Positions 12,948-20,482 of a DNA stretch of 30,328 bases are shown in pieces. The DNA is from a virus: positions 1 through 30,328 of IMG/VR virus record IMGVR_UViG_3300025276_000139, one strand, 5' to 3'. The notes under the pieces were generated by a model. It was not told the origin of the DNA. It did not search any database and saw only the letters and a program-made list of their open reading frames with translations. The position numbers were made by a program, and so were the translations under genes. Numbering within the stretch: the stretch's first letter is position 1; the number at the start of each line of letters is the position of its first letter.

Positions 12948-13640
12948 CTATCGTGCCCTTGAAATGTATTGACCGCCAATACGCTGGCTGCCACCCTGAC
13001 CTAAACTAGATCCAGTCTGGCCTCTCATTACCATTCCTTGTTGATGTCTTAATACCTCTTTTTCTTCTGGTGTTAGTGCCTCAAGACCTTGAGTTAGAGC
13101 CAAAGAGCCTATGTCTCGTTTTGTAGGTAAATATTCTTCTAATGAACCTAACCCCATACTGTTTATGGCTTCATTATTGCTAGTTGCTTGTCCCGGCCCT
13201 GTTTGAGTATTTGCCGGCATTGTATTATTTATATTTAATAACCCATCATTAGGAGATGGTATTTCTAAAATTCCTCTAGTATTTTGCATTGACTGTGAAA
13301 TAGGCATTTGAGCTTGTCCACCGCCACCCATAATATTGCCAAAACTACCTTCTGATGCAGTAAAATTGCTAGGGTTAATATTCATTGCATCCTGAATAGG
13401 GTTAAAGCCACTCAATGCTGCATTACTTGCAGCTTGTTCAAACCCTTTTTGTGTTAAATGAGCTGGCATAGTTGATGCGGCAGTTGTTGCTCCTTGTGAT
13501 AATGCTGTGGCTGAAGGACTCATAGCACTACCAAATCCTGCTGTTGCTCCACCCACAACTGCTGATTTAAGAGGATCTTGCCCTGTAGCATAACCAGTTA
13601 CTGCTCCTATCCCTGCACCTACTAATATTGGTTTAAGCAT
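12948..13640 (-). CDS. Putative ejection protein with glycine-zipper N-terminus
   Basis: This 230-residue protein starts with a glycine-zipper-like membrane-active region (ILVGAGIGAVTGYATGQDPL and AVVGGATAGFGSAMS, residues 5-41). A Ser/Asn/Gln/Met-rich low-complexity middle follows, then an acidic helical segment (ALTPEEKEVLRHQQGMVMRG) and a Gly/Gln tail. Glycine zippers with small residues are common in small phage ejection proteins such as P22 gp7. The start overlaps the stop of the gene before it (TAATG). It is probably packaged inside the head and leaves first during infection; this is inferred from composition and neighbours. Confidence 0.55.
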   Translation of the reverse strand: MLKPILVGAGIGAVTGYATGQDPLKSAVVGGATAGFGSAMSPSATALSQGATTAASTMPAHLTQKGFEQAASNAALSGFNPIQDAMNINPSNFTASEGSFGNIMGGGGQAQMPISQSMQNTRGILEIPSPNDGLLNINNTMPANTQTGPGQATSNNEAINSMGLGSLEEYLPTKRDIGSLALTQGLEALTPEEKEVLRHQQGMVMRGQTGSSLGQGGSQRIGGQYISRAR

Positions 13641-14539
13641 TATTTACCTCCCCCACTTGAAGTAGTGCTTGAACTAATTGGTGCTGGTGCACCATAAGCT
13701 CCTGTTAAATAATTATCTAATTTCATATATGGTTTATTTTCATTGTATTCAAACCTAGAAATATCAGCATTTAAAGCATTTTTTTCATAACCTTCATATG
13801 CTTGTCCTACATTCACAAGTTGGTCAATATCTGTATATTCTGCATTACCCATTTGTGGAGCTGATGCAATAGCAGCATCTTGTCTACCTCTTTCTGTTCC
13901 GTAGTTAGAGTAAGATAATTCTGCTGCTCTACTTGTTAAAGCATTGGCTAGATTTTCTGATGCTTTTGATTCCATCTCACCCATCGCACCTGAACCATAT
14001 CTACCAGAAGCGGCTGTTCTACTACCAATGTCTCTAATAGCATTATTAAACTCTGAAACTGCAGGTCTAGCTGCACTTGCCATCATATCAGCAAAATATG
14101 GATTTCCTGCTGATAGTCTGTCACCTTCTATTGTGCTTAATTGTTGAGCTAATGCGGAAGGCAGTAATGGATTTCCTCTTAATGCCCTATCTTCTTTTGC
14201 TCCCAATCCTTCTAATGTCATACTACTTGCTCCAACATCAGTAGAGTCTGGATAATAATCTGGGCCTTCGGACTGGTATAACCCTTTGCTCTCACCTAAA
14301 CCATAAGTTATGTATGGTAAAATAGCAGGATCAATTTCTGAAGTTGTTGAAGATGAACCACCCCCTCCTTTATATTCACGCAATCCAGTCGTCGGGTTAA
14401 TAGACCCTGAACCACCATGTGCTCTTAAAAGGTTAGCTTCCCATGTATTAACATGAGCAAGTTCGGTGTCACCTTCCCTACCTAGTTTGCCTAAATTTTT
14501 AGCTAACCAGTTATATAACCATATTTTTAACTTAATCAT
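13640..14539 (-). CDS. Virion structural protein, possible ejection protein
   Basis: This 299-residue protein has a hydrophobic/basic N-terminus (MIKLKIWLYNWLAKNLGKLG), a Gly/Ser-rich linker (KGGGGSSSTTSE), then a helical core including NPYFADMMASAARPAVSEFN and the strongly conserved-looking SRTAASGRYGSGAMGEMESK. It ends in a Pro/Ser/Gly tail. Proteins with this SGRYGSGA core and following Ala-rich helices are common next to P22-like neck genes in phage genomes; their exact role is not known to me. It lies between the GNAT-like and glycine-zipper genes, both coupled by stop/start overlap. Confidence 0.6.
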   Translation of the reverse strand: MIKLKIWLYNWLAKNLGKLGREGDTELAHVNTWEANLLRAHGGSGSINPTTGLREYKGGGGSSSTTSEIDPAILPYITYGLGESKGLYQSEGPDYYPDSTDVGASSMTLEGLGAKEDRALRGNPLLPSALAQQLSTIEGDRLSAGNPYFADMMASAARPAVSEFNNAIRDIGSRTAASGRYGSGAMGEMESKASENLANALTSRAAELSYSNYGTERGRQDAAIASAPQMGNAEYTDIDQLVNVGQAYEGYEKNALNADISRFEYNENKPYMKLDNYLTGAYGAPAPISSSTTSSGGGK

Positions 14540-14958
14540 TCTATTTTCAACTCCATTAATTGATATTTTGTTTCATAACCATATAGCCTGTTCCATAACC
14601 TAGCTATACTGTCATATTTAGTAGATCCTTGTATTGCTGTACCACCATTTTGTTTGACCCAAGTTTTAAATTGTTCAAACCCTTTTTTTGTTACCATACC
14701 ACCTTCTTTTTTTGTACCGATATAAGTTATGTAACAAACTCTTTCGTGTGGGTACATAACCCATTGCACAGTCAATGCACAATAACAAACGTCATCTTTC
14801 ATAAGTAAAAGAAGCTGTTGTTGGCCTTGTGCTACTGTAAGTTTAAGTGTGTCGCTGCTAAATTCGCCATCACCTTTTTCTAAAGCTCTATTTAATATTG
14901 GTTCTGCAAGATACCAAAATCTTTGTACTTGGTTTGTAGGTACTACATAGAGTTTCAT
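14536..14958 (-). CDS. GNAT-fold protein (T7 gp13-like position)
   Basis: This 140-residue protein has a GNAT-like order of elements: a helix near the start (QRFWYLAEPILNRALEK), strands (KLTVAQGQQQLLLLM; CYCALTVQWVMYP; VCYITYIGTKKEG), a helix (FEQFKTWVKQNGG) and the end pattern SIARLWNRLYGYETKYQLME. The last resembles the C-terminal Y-G-F/Y-E strand of GNAT domains in phages. No clear acetyl-CoA loop (Q/R-x-x-G-x-G/A) is visible, so it may be a structural relative and not an active enzyme. T7 gp13, a small GNAT-like internal virion protein of similar length, is encoded at a comparable place, before the ejection proteins. This analogy is inference. Confidence 0.6.
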   Translation of the reverse strand: MKLYVVPTNQVQRFWYLAEPILNRALEKGDGEFSSDTLKLTVAQGQQQLLLLMKDDVCYCALTVQWVMYPHERVCYITYIGTKKEGGMVTKKGFEQFKTWVKQNGGTAIQGSTKYDSIARLWNRLYGYETKYQLMELKIE

Positions 14959-14963
14959 AGAAT

Positions 14964-15278
14964 TTATCCAACGATTATATAATCATATGTTACATCAGTA
15001 TTAGATGTATTTCTATGCCCTATAATAAAGCTACCTTTGGCTTTTGTTTTAATATATGTATAGTCTGACTCTGCTGCTGCATTTGCAGTTCTTGAAGACA
15101 ATATAATAACTGAATCAAAACCTGCTCTTTCACTACTAACTGTAGTTTGTGTTACTGATGTTGCTAGAGTAAAAGTGCCACTGTTATTAGTCTTGCCATT
15201 CATGGCATTATTAACTATTTCTGCTACTGCTCTAGGGTCACCACCTTGATACGGAAGTGTACGATACATTCTAGGCAT
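14964..15278 (-). CDS. Small beta-rich virion protein
   Basis: This 104-residue protein starts MPRMYRTLPYQGGDPRAVAE, followed by a short helix (IVNNAMNGKTN), and then only strands (GTFTLATSVTQTTVSSERA, SVIILSSRTANAAAESDYTY, SFIIGHRNTSNTDVTYDYII). This beginning and the Thr/Ser-rich sheet are familiar from small proteins encoded next to P22 gp10-like genes in many phages, perhaps decoration or tail-knob proteins. Its start lies directly after the gp10-like stop (TAATG). No enzymatic motif is present. Confidence 0.65.
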   Translation of the reverse strand: MPRMYRTLPYQGGDPRAVAEIVNNAMNGKTNNSGTFTLATSVTQTTVSSERAGFDSVIILSSRTANAAAESDYTYIKTKAKGSFIIGHRNTSNTDVTYDYIIVG

Positions 15279-16708
15279 TATCTATTGCCTTGCGGTTTTA
15301 AGTCTACATCTACAGAGATTGCTATTTCCCAGTTACCTGTTGGTTGCACATTAAACCGATGATACCTACCTGCACTCCTTAAACTACACCTACCCTCTAT
15401 GGTTGCTGGAACAAATGCACTAAACTCAATGTTGTCATCTAATTCTCTACGACTTGCTACTGCAACTTGAGCAGTTCCGTTATCTATTTGAGGCCTTGCT
15501 AGTGTTGCGACAGAGTTATAGCCTATCTCTACATCTGTAGTAATTAATTGTGGTGTAATTGGTGTGCCTGTAAAGGTAACAATTTTATTGCCTTTTGTAC
15601 CTGCTAGTAGAAATTTGTCTCCAATAAATAATCTTGAGTCTAGTGATGCAGGCATAGAATCTATGTCTGTATAACCAAATACAGAACTTAAACCTTCTAA
15701 TGATGTAGTTATAGAAGACATAGTGCCTACAACATCAGATGTAGTATCTGCTCTTGACCATTTTTGTAGTTCCCAGTTGTATATTAATAATTCTCTATTA
15801 CCGCTAGTGTTAGCAAAATTCCATATTACAAGATTTTTAACAGGATCTACTGCTGCACTTATTGTGCTTAATTTTGTCATATCAACCCGGTTAAAAAAGA
15901 ATCTATCTACTTTTTCTAAACCTATGTTTGTAACAATTTCTCCGTTTGAAGAATACCATCCATCATCTGATAACCAAAAAGACAAGTTACCATAGTTAAT
16001 AACAGAGTTGCCTTCTAAACATCCTTGCCCATTTGATATGGTATCCATTTGAAAGAAAAGTGGGCTACCGACGTAAGATGCTCTAACTACCCCTTTTTCT
16101 AAAAATATTAAACCAAATTCACCGCCTGTTACTGCTTGAATATTACCGCCATCAGGAATAATTTGGTAATCACTTTGGCTTGTAGTTCCCGGTGTCCAAT
16201 CGGTCTCATCATTAATATCGCTCCAGTTTACTTTGTTTGGTGTTGCTCCAATGTTAGCTGCAAAAACAAAGTCACGAACAATTGCAATATCTTTAGGTGC
16301 TGGTGCGGCTGATGCTACATCTGCAAATACTGTTGATGTTCCTATGGTCCATGCTTGTATTTTTTCAGTTCCATTACAAGCTAATACCACTCCACCAAAT
16401 TGTTCAAATTTAAATACACCAGAGCCACTATAACCACCTGATTTAGATACATCTGTTAAAACAAGGCTAGACATATTTAATTTAAATAATTTTGTAGCTG
16501 AACCTGCAAATACTTCTATAGTTGTTCCAAACTTTGCTACAAATACACTATTAAGATTTTCACTAGCAGAGTTAGAATATTCTGCTGCACTAGGAAAAGC
16601 TCCATAACCAATGCCTACAGGGTATACATTTTTAGCATCGTTTAAACTACCTGAATTATCAGGCAAGTCTGGCAACCAATCTTTAAACTGTAGTCTTTGT
16701 GTTGACAT
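15278..16708 (-). CDS. P22 gp10-like head closure / tail hub protein
   Basis: This 476-residue protein is almost the same size as P22 gp10 (472), the packaged-DNA stabilisation protein. It starts QRLQFKDWLPDLPDNSGSLN and continues NVYPVGIGYGAFPSAAEYS. It then shows repeated beta-propeller-like blades (FGGVVLACNGTEKIQAW; DFVFAANIGATPNKVNWSD; FGLIFLEKGVVRASYVG; WLSDDGWYSSNGEIVTNIG), including the widely conserved RVxWSD-like and E+G-I-RA-Y patterns of phage hub proteins. It should bind the adaptor ring below the portal and seal the DNA-filled head. The C-terminal part is a beta sandwich-like strand-rich region. Position after neck genes fits. Confidence 0.75.
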   Translation of the reverse strand: MSTQRLQFKDWLPDLPDNSGSLNDAKNVYPVGIGYGAFPSAAEYSNSASENLNSVFVAKFGTTIEVFAGSATKLFKLNMSSLVLTDVSKSGGYSGSGVFKFEQFGGVVLACNGTEKIQAWTIGTSTVFADVASAAPAPKDIAIVRDFVFAANIGATPNKVNWSDINDETDWTPGTTSQSDYQIIPDGGNIQAVTGGEFGLIFLEKGVVRASYVGSPLFFQMDTISNGQGCLEGNSVINYGNLSFWLSDDGWYSSNGEIVTNIGLEKVDRFFFNRVDMTKLSTISAAVDPVKNLVIWNFANTSGNRELLIYNWELQKWSRADTTSDVVGTMSSITTSLEGLSSVFGYTDIDSMPASLDSRLFIGDKFLLAGTKGNKIVTFTGTPITPQLITTDVEIGYNSVATLARPQIDNGTAQVAVASRRELDDNIEFSAFVPATIEGRCSLRSAGRYHRFNVQPTGNWEIAISVDVDLKPQGNR

Positions 16709-16709
16709 A

Positions 16710-17408
16710 TTAAAATTTCATTATGTAAGCAAGTGAATAGTAAGGTGTAAGGTTTTGATTTGTTCCAGAAACACCTACAGTGCTAACAGTATTAGTTACA
16801 GTATGCACATGACCTCCTGCCGCACCTGAATTAACAGTTGCAGTTTGATTTGTACCTATACCATTTGTTTGATTCTGACCCCCTTGTTGGCTACCTATGT
16901 TTGTAACAGCGTGTACATGGTCAGGAATAGTATTTGTTGTTCCTGTAGATGTGTGTGTATGACTTACAATAACAGAATCTTTAGTGCCACCAGTTTGTGT
17001 AGCCGCTCCTGTTACTGTTGTTTTAGCTGCACCAGAAGAATCTGCATCAGCACAAATAACAAACTTATTTCTTAAATCAGGTGTTCCTAATGAGCCATTA
17101 CATAATAAAAATCCAGTAGGAATAGTGGCTATAGTTCCTGACCACATTATAATCATTCCTGTTACAAATTCATTTGTAATTTGTAAATTAGCTCTAGCAG
17201 CAGATACTGTTGTTGCACCAGTACCACCAGAAGCAATAGGAATAGTGTCGCCACTATAACCTCCTTGCAAATCTCTAACTTGCTTCATCATTTCTCTAAT
17301 AGCATTGTTAATAGTTGAAGGGCTACATCCTTGGTCAATATCAATATTATTAAGATCGGTATTGTCAGAAGCCGTAACACTCCATTGCGAAATTTTAGTC
17401 TTTGCCAT
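16710..17408 (-). CDS. Phage tail collar domain fibre protein
   Basis: This 232-residue protein has an N-terminal adaptor part (MAKTKISQWSVTASDNTDLN, then a helix INNAIREMMKQVRDLQGG) and the fibre motif IASGGTGATTVSAARANL (58-75). A tail-collar domain follows: VTGMIIMWSGTIATIPTGFL (82-101), LCNGSLGTPDLRNKFVICAD, then a Gly/Thr-rich part with metal-binding-type His pairs (SHTHTS, DHVHAV, GHVHTV) and the closing PYYSLAYIMKF. This is the fold of T4 gp12-like and MdpB-type collar domains. The His pairs lie where iron or zinc is held in T4 gp12. It probably forms a trimeric short fibre. Confidence 0.85.
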   Translation of the reverse strand: MAKTKISQWSVTASDNTDLNNIDIDQGCSPSTINNAIREMMKQVRDLQGGYSGDTIPIASGGTGATTVSAARANLQITNEFVTGMIIMWSGTIATIPTGFLLCNGSLGTPDLRNKFVICADADSSGAAKTTVTGAATQTGGTKDSVIVSHTHTSTGTTNTIPDHVHAVTNIGSQQGGQNQTNGIGTNQTATVNSGAAGGHVHTVTNTVSTVGVSGTNQNLTPYYSLAYIMKF

Positions 17409-17414
17409 AAATTT

Positions 17415-17897
17415 TTATCCCTTTCGTTTCCATGTGTTAGTTCCTACTGTTGAGTCTGTCCATATATCACTACCTGCTGTAACTGTTGACCATGTATTTT
17501 CTACTACTGGAACATCTGTCCATTCTTCACCTACTATTCTTCCTATTGCTACTACTGTACCTACACCATCTATAGAAGCATTAGCGTGTTTTATTACAGA
17601 GCTTGATGCTATTAATGTTGCTAATCCTTCTACACTTGCACTTGCTGTAGCAACAAATCCACCTGTTGCAAATAATGTTGCTACTCCACTAACACTAGCA
17701 CTTCCTATTATGTCAGAGCCAGATACTTGTACATTAATTGTAGCTGTTCCATTTATAGCAGCCGTACCAAACAAAACTGATGTAATTACAGCACTTGCTG
17801 TTAAATTTGCTGTTCCATTAATACTAGCAGAAGCTAATGATGTGCTTACACCTAAACTACTAAATGGTGAACTTGAAAATGAAGTTATCCCGAACAT
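17415..17897 (-). CDS. Tandem-repeat virion protein of unknown function
   Basis: This 160-residue protein starts MFGITSFSSSPFSSLGVST and then has about five imperfect repeats of 19-23 residues, each with A-S/A-I/V-x-G-x-A-x-L/I (ASINGTANL, AAINGTATI, ASVSGVATL, ASVEGLATL, ASIDGVGTV). It ends with Trp/Thr-rich WTDVPVVENTWSTVTAG and a basic WKRKG. This looks like a stacked beta-repeat (solenoid or fibre shaft). The position between collar and a membrane protein, in the fibre region, supports a structural role. The antisense frame at 17305-17910 is open but reads like its shadow. Confidence 0.6.
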   Translation of the reverse strand: MFGITSFSSSPFSSLGVSTSLASASINGTANLTASAVITSVLFGTAAINGTATINVQVSGSDIIGSASVSGVATLFATGGFVATASASVEGLATLIASSSVIKHANASIDGVGTVVAIGRIVGEEWTDVPVVENTWSTVTAGSDIWTDSTVGTNTWKRKG

Positions 17898-17906
17898 TAA
17901 TTTGTC

Positions 17907-18233
17907 CTAAAATTTATCTAGTGTTTTTTTTATTTTATCTAATACCATAGGAATTAACTTCATGCCTGAATAACCTATAAAAAAAGCTAAAGCAGGTTCA
18001 AAAGAGGTATGTAAATTAAATGTAGCAACTAGTGGCGGAATTAAAAAAGTAATAGATGCAAGTGCTATACATATATTGTAAAACAATTCTATTCTTGCAT
18101 TTTTTCTATGAATCATCCAATTGATGTGACCACCTTTTGGCTTTCTTCCTTTTACTTTTTGTGTGTTGTAATTACACAATCCCCCAATAATACTTGCTAC
18201 AATACACAAAATATGGTCTAAAAAATAAAACAT
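17907..18233 (-). CDS. Three-span membrane protein, holin-like
   Basis: This 108-residue protein has hydrophobic spans at about residues 4-22 (FLDHILCIVASIIGGLCNY), 49-70 (ELFYNICIALASITFLIPPL) and 80-97 (ALAFFIGYSGMKLIPMVL). There is a basic loop between the first two (KVKGRKPKGGHINW) and a basic C-terminus (DKIKKTLDKF). The layout resembles LydA-type phage holins, where GG...N and a GYSG-like turn also occur, but this is only a topology match. It lies inside the fibre region, far from the main lysis cassette, and starts exactly at the RCC1 fibre stop (TAATG). Confidence 0.5.
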   Translation of the reverse strand: MFYFLDHILCIVASIIGGLCNYNTQKVKGRKPKGGHINWMIHRKNARIELFYNICIALASITFLIPPLVATFNLHTSFEPALAFFIGYSGMKLIPMVLDKIKKTLDKF

Positions 18234-20470
18234 TAAAATAAAATTGGTTTTGGTGTAAAGAAAGCAGCAGAATCATCTTCAGGTATTTGATAACCACCAC
18301 CATAACCCCATGTAAAGCAAGAACCATTATCCATTAATGCAGTAAATCCAGATTCACTAGTATACCCTTGACAAGATATATCAACTACATTTCCTTGTAG
18401 TCCATCAATTTCTGTAAATACCTTATAATTATTACCTGTTTGTCCTTGTCCTATTTGACCAGAAGCATTATAACCACAGGCATACATTTTACCTTCTGAA
18501 GTTATACAAGCTGAAATACCATAAGAAGCACCACCACCACAAAGCACTTTAGTTACAGTGAATGGATTACTTGCTGCTGATAATGTTTGATTAGTATAAC
18601 TTCCATCTGCTTGTTTTAATCTAAATTTAGATTCAGCATAAGTAGAAGTATTAGTTGTACTATCATGTCCAAGTTGACCATAGTTATTAAAACCAGATGC
18701 CCAAACAGTACCATCTGTTCTTATAACTAAAGAATGATGATTATTTGAAGTACATTTACTAACAGATACTGCTGTTACATTAGCAAGAACATTAGTTGGT
18801 TGATAATAATTAGTTGCAGTACCACCTCTGCCTAAGAAACCTGTAGTATCAGTTCCCCAAGTCCATAAGTTATTAGATGAGTCAATTGCATGAACTCCCT
18901 CATGAGAATACGCTGCTACTTTACTAATAGTTACACCATTAGTTGTTCCTACTGTTGGAACAATAGTTGGTACTGTTTGTGATGTAGTATTATTTTCCCC
19001 ATGCTGATAAAATCCTGCATAACCTGTGTGATATAAATCTCCACCAGCTGTAAGAGTCATTAAAGAGGGTGATGTACTTCCTGACATATGTATTGATGCA
19101 GCTTTTAAAGCAGTACTTGTACCAAATGTTGGATATGTTTTAAATTCATATTGAACTGCAGTATTAGCTTGTCCCATCATTCCATGAGCATTATATCCTG
19201 TACCATAAACATAACCATTTTCATCTCTAACAATAGTAGCATCACTACCACCATCAGTTGCATAAGGTAAAGCAAGTTGTACAATTTTCTTTCTTGATGC
19301 TTCAGTTGTTAAATGACCAATACCACCAGAGTTATTAGTCCTTGTTGAAATATTTACAGGAACTCCTTTTCTACCTTCAAAAGGTCCACCTGCTGTTGCA
19401 TTACCTATTCCCATATGACCTACAAGATTTCTACCCCATGTCCATAAATGTTTGTTTTTATCAATACAAGCACCAGTAGAATTATAGTTTGCAAGAAAGT
19501 TACCTGATACATTTTCTATGCCTGGAAATGATTGTGGAAAGGCTACATTAATTGGTTGACTTCTATTACTAGTAATATAACCAATACCACCTTTATAGCC
19601 AGAGTTAGTTCCCCACCATCTTAAAGTACCATCAGTCATTTGTACCATATTTGAACGATATGAGCCACCACTGTCCGCTCTTAGTTGAGCTACTTTAGTT
19701 CCTGACCTAACATCTTCTGCTGACCAAATTGGTAAGAATGTAGATTCATCAATTTTAAGAATTTGATTCTCACTTCCAACAGGTAAACTTACTAAAGTTG
19801 TACCATTATAATATAATATGTCTCCCTCAACACTGCCAGTAAAATCTACTCCTTGCGTAAATTGATTCCAAGCAGATGCAATAGCTACTGTTGTAGAAGC
19901 TGCTGCTGTAGGAGCAGTACCACCCATACCTGAATGAGCATAACAATAATAGAAAAGATTAGGTGCACTTAATGGAACAACTATTTGAATGTATCTTGCT
20001 GTTGCAGAAGTATATGCAGAACCTATCCAATCAGAGTAAGGAACTGATGAACCCCCTAGATAATATGTAACCCCACTTGTGTAAGCAGCACCACCTCCAT
20101 GAGTTCCATCAGATGTTGAGCTAAACAAAAGAGGATGTGTATTATTAGACGCATCATTTTGATAAATTTTATATGTCTTACCTTCAATTAGTTTTAAGTA
20201 TCTTTGTTTAGTATAAGTACCTGAACCATTAGTTACATCTACATAAAAGTAGTTTGCTCCGCCATCAGCTTGGACTTTAACATAGTATTCTTCAGTACCT
20301 GTACCAGCAACTCTTGTTACTGTCGCTGGGACTACTCCTGATGTCCCATCTGTAACACAAATGTATGTTGTTCCATTATATGAAACTACGTCTTGTGCAT
20401 TATAAGTTGTTCCGCTAGCATAAGCCGCTTTCCAACTAAATTTAACTTTACCTAACGAAACTGTTGCCAT
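18233..20470 (-). CDS. Fibre/receptor-binding protein with cupredoxin-like domain and RCC1 propeller
   Basis: This 745-residue protein has three parts. Residues 10-40 (FSWKAAYASGTTYNAQDVVS, then YNGTTYICV) look like a small carbohydrate-binding module of the CBM5/12 type. Residues about 68-185 look like a cupredoxin: His 112 (NNTHPLLFS), then LFYYCYAHSGMGG with Cys 176, His 179 and Met 182. This C-x2-H-x2-M spacing is that of a type I copper site. Residues about 256-745 contain about eight RCC1-like blades (MTDGTLRWWGTN, DKNKHLWTWGRN, SSNNLWTWGTD, RTDGTVWASGFNNYGQLG, SEGKMYACGYNASGQIGQG). It ends TPKPILF, like its downstream paralogue. It is probably a tail fibre or spike that binds the cell surface. 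No catalytic motif is seen. Confidence 0.75.
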   Translation of the reverse strand: MATVSLGKVKFSWKAAYASGTTYNAQDVVSYNGTTYICVTDGTSGVVPATVTRVAGTGTEEYYVKVQADGGANYFYVDVTNGSGTYTKQRYLKLIEGKTYKIYQNDASNNTHPLLFSSTSDGTHGGGAAYTSGVTYYLGGSSVPYSDWIGSAYTSATARYIQIVVPLSAPNLFYYCYAHSGMGGTAPTAAASTTVAIASAWNQFTQGVDFTGSVEGDILYYNGTTLVSLPVGSENQILKIDESTFLPIWSAEDVRSGTKVAQLRADSGGSYRSNMVQMTDGTLRWWGTNSGYKGGIGYITSNRSQPINVAFPQSFPGIENVSGNFLANYNSTGACIDKNKHLWTWGRNLVGHMGIGNATAGGPFEGRKGVPVNISTRTNNSGGIGHLTTEASRKKIVQLALPYATDGGSDATIVRDENGYVYGTGYNAHGMMGQANTAVQYEFKTYPTFGTSTALKAASIHMSGSTSPSLMTLTAGGDLYHTGYAGFYQHGENNTTSQTVPTIVPTVGTTNGVTISKVAAYSHEGVHAIDSSNNLWTWGTDTTGFLGRGGTATNYYQPTNVLANVTAVSVSKCTSNNHHSLVIRTDGTVWASGFNNYGQLGHDSTTNTSTYAESKFRLKQADGSYTNQTLSAASNPFTVTKVLCGGGASYGISACITSEGKMYACGYNASGQIGQGQTGNNYKVFTEIDGLQGNVVDISCQGYTSESGFTALMDNGSCFTWGYGGGYQIPEDDSAAFFTPKPILF

Positions 20471-20482
20471 TACTTTCTCCTA

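Noticed and set aside
17305-17910. 201-codon plus-strand frame opposite the repeat and collar genes
   Set aside because: It crosses two convincing minus-strand genes, has no domain, and reads as the complement of Ala/Thr/Val-rich repeats.
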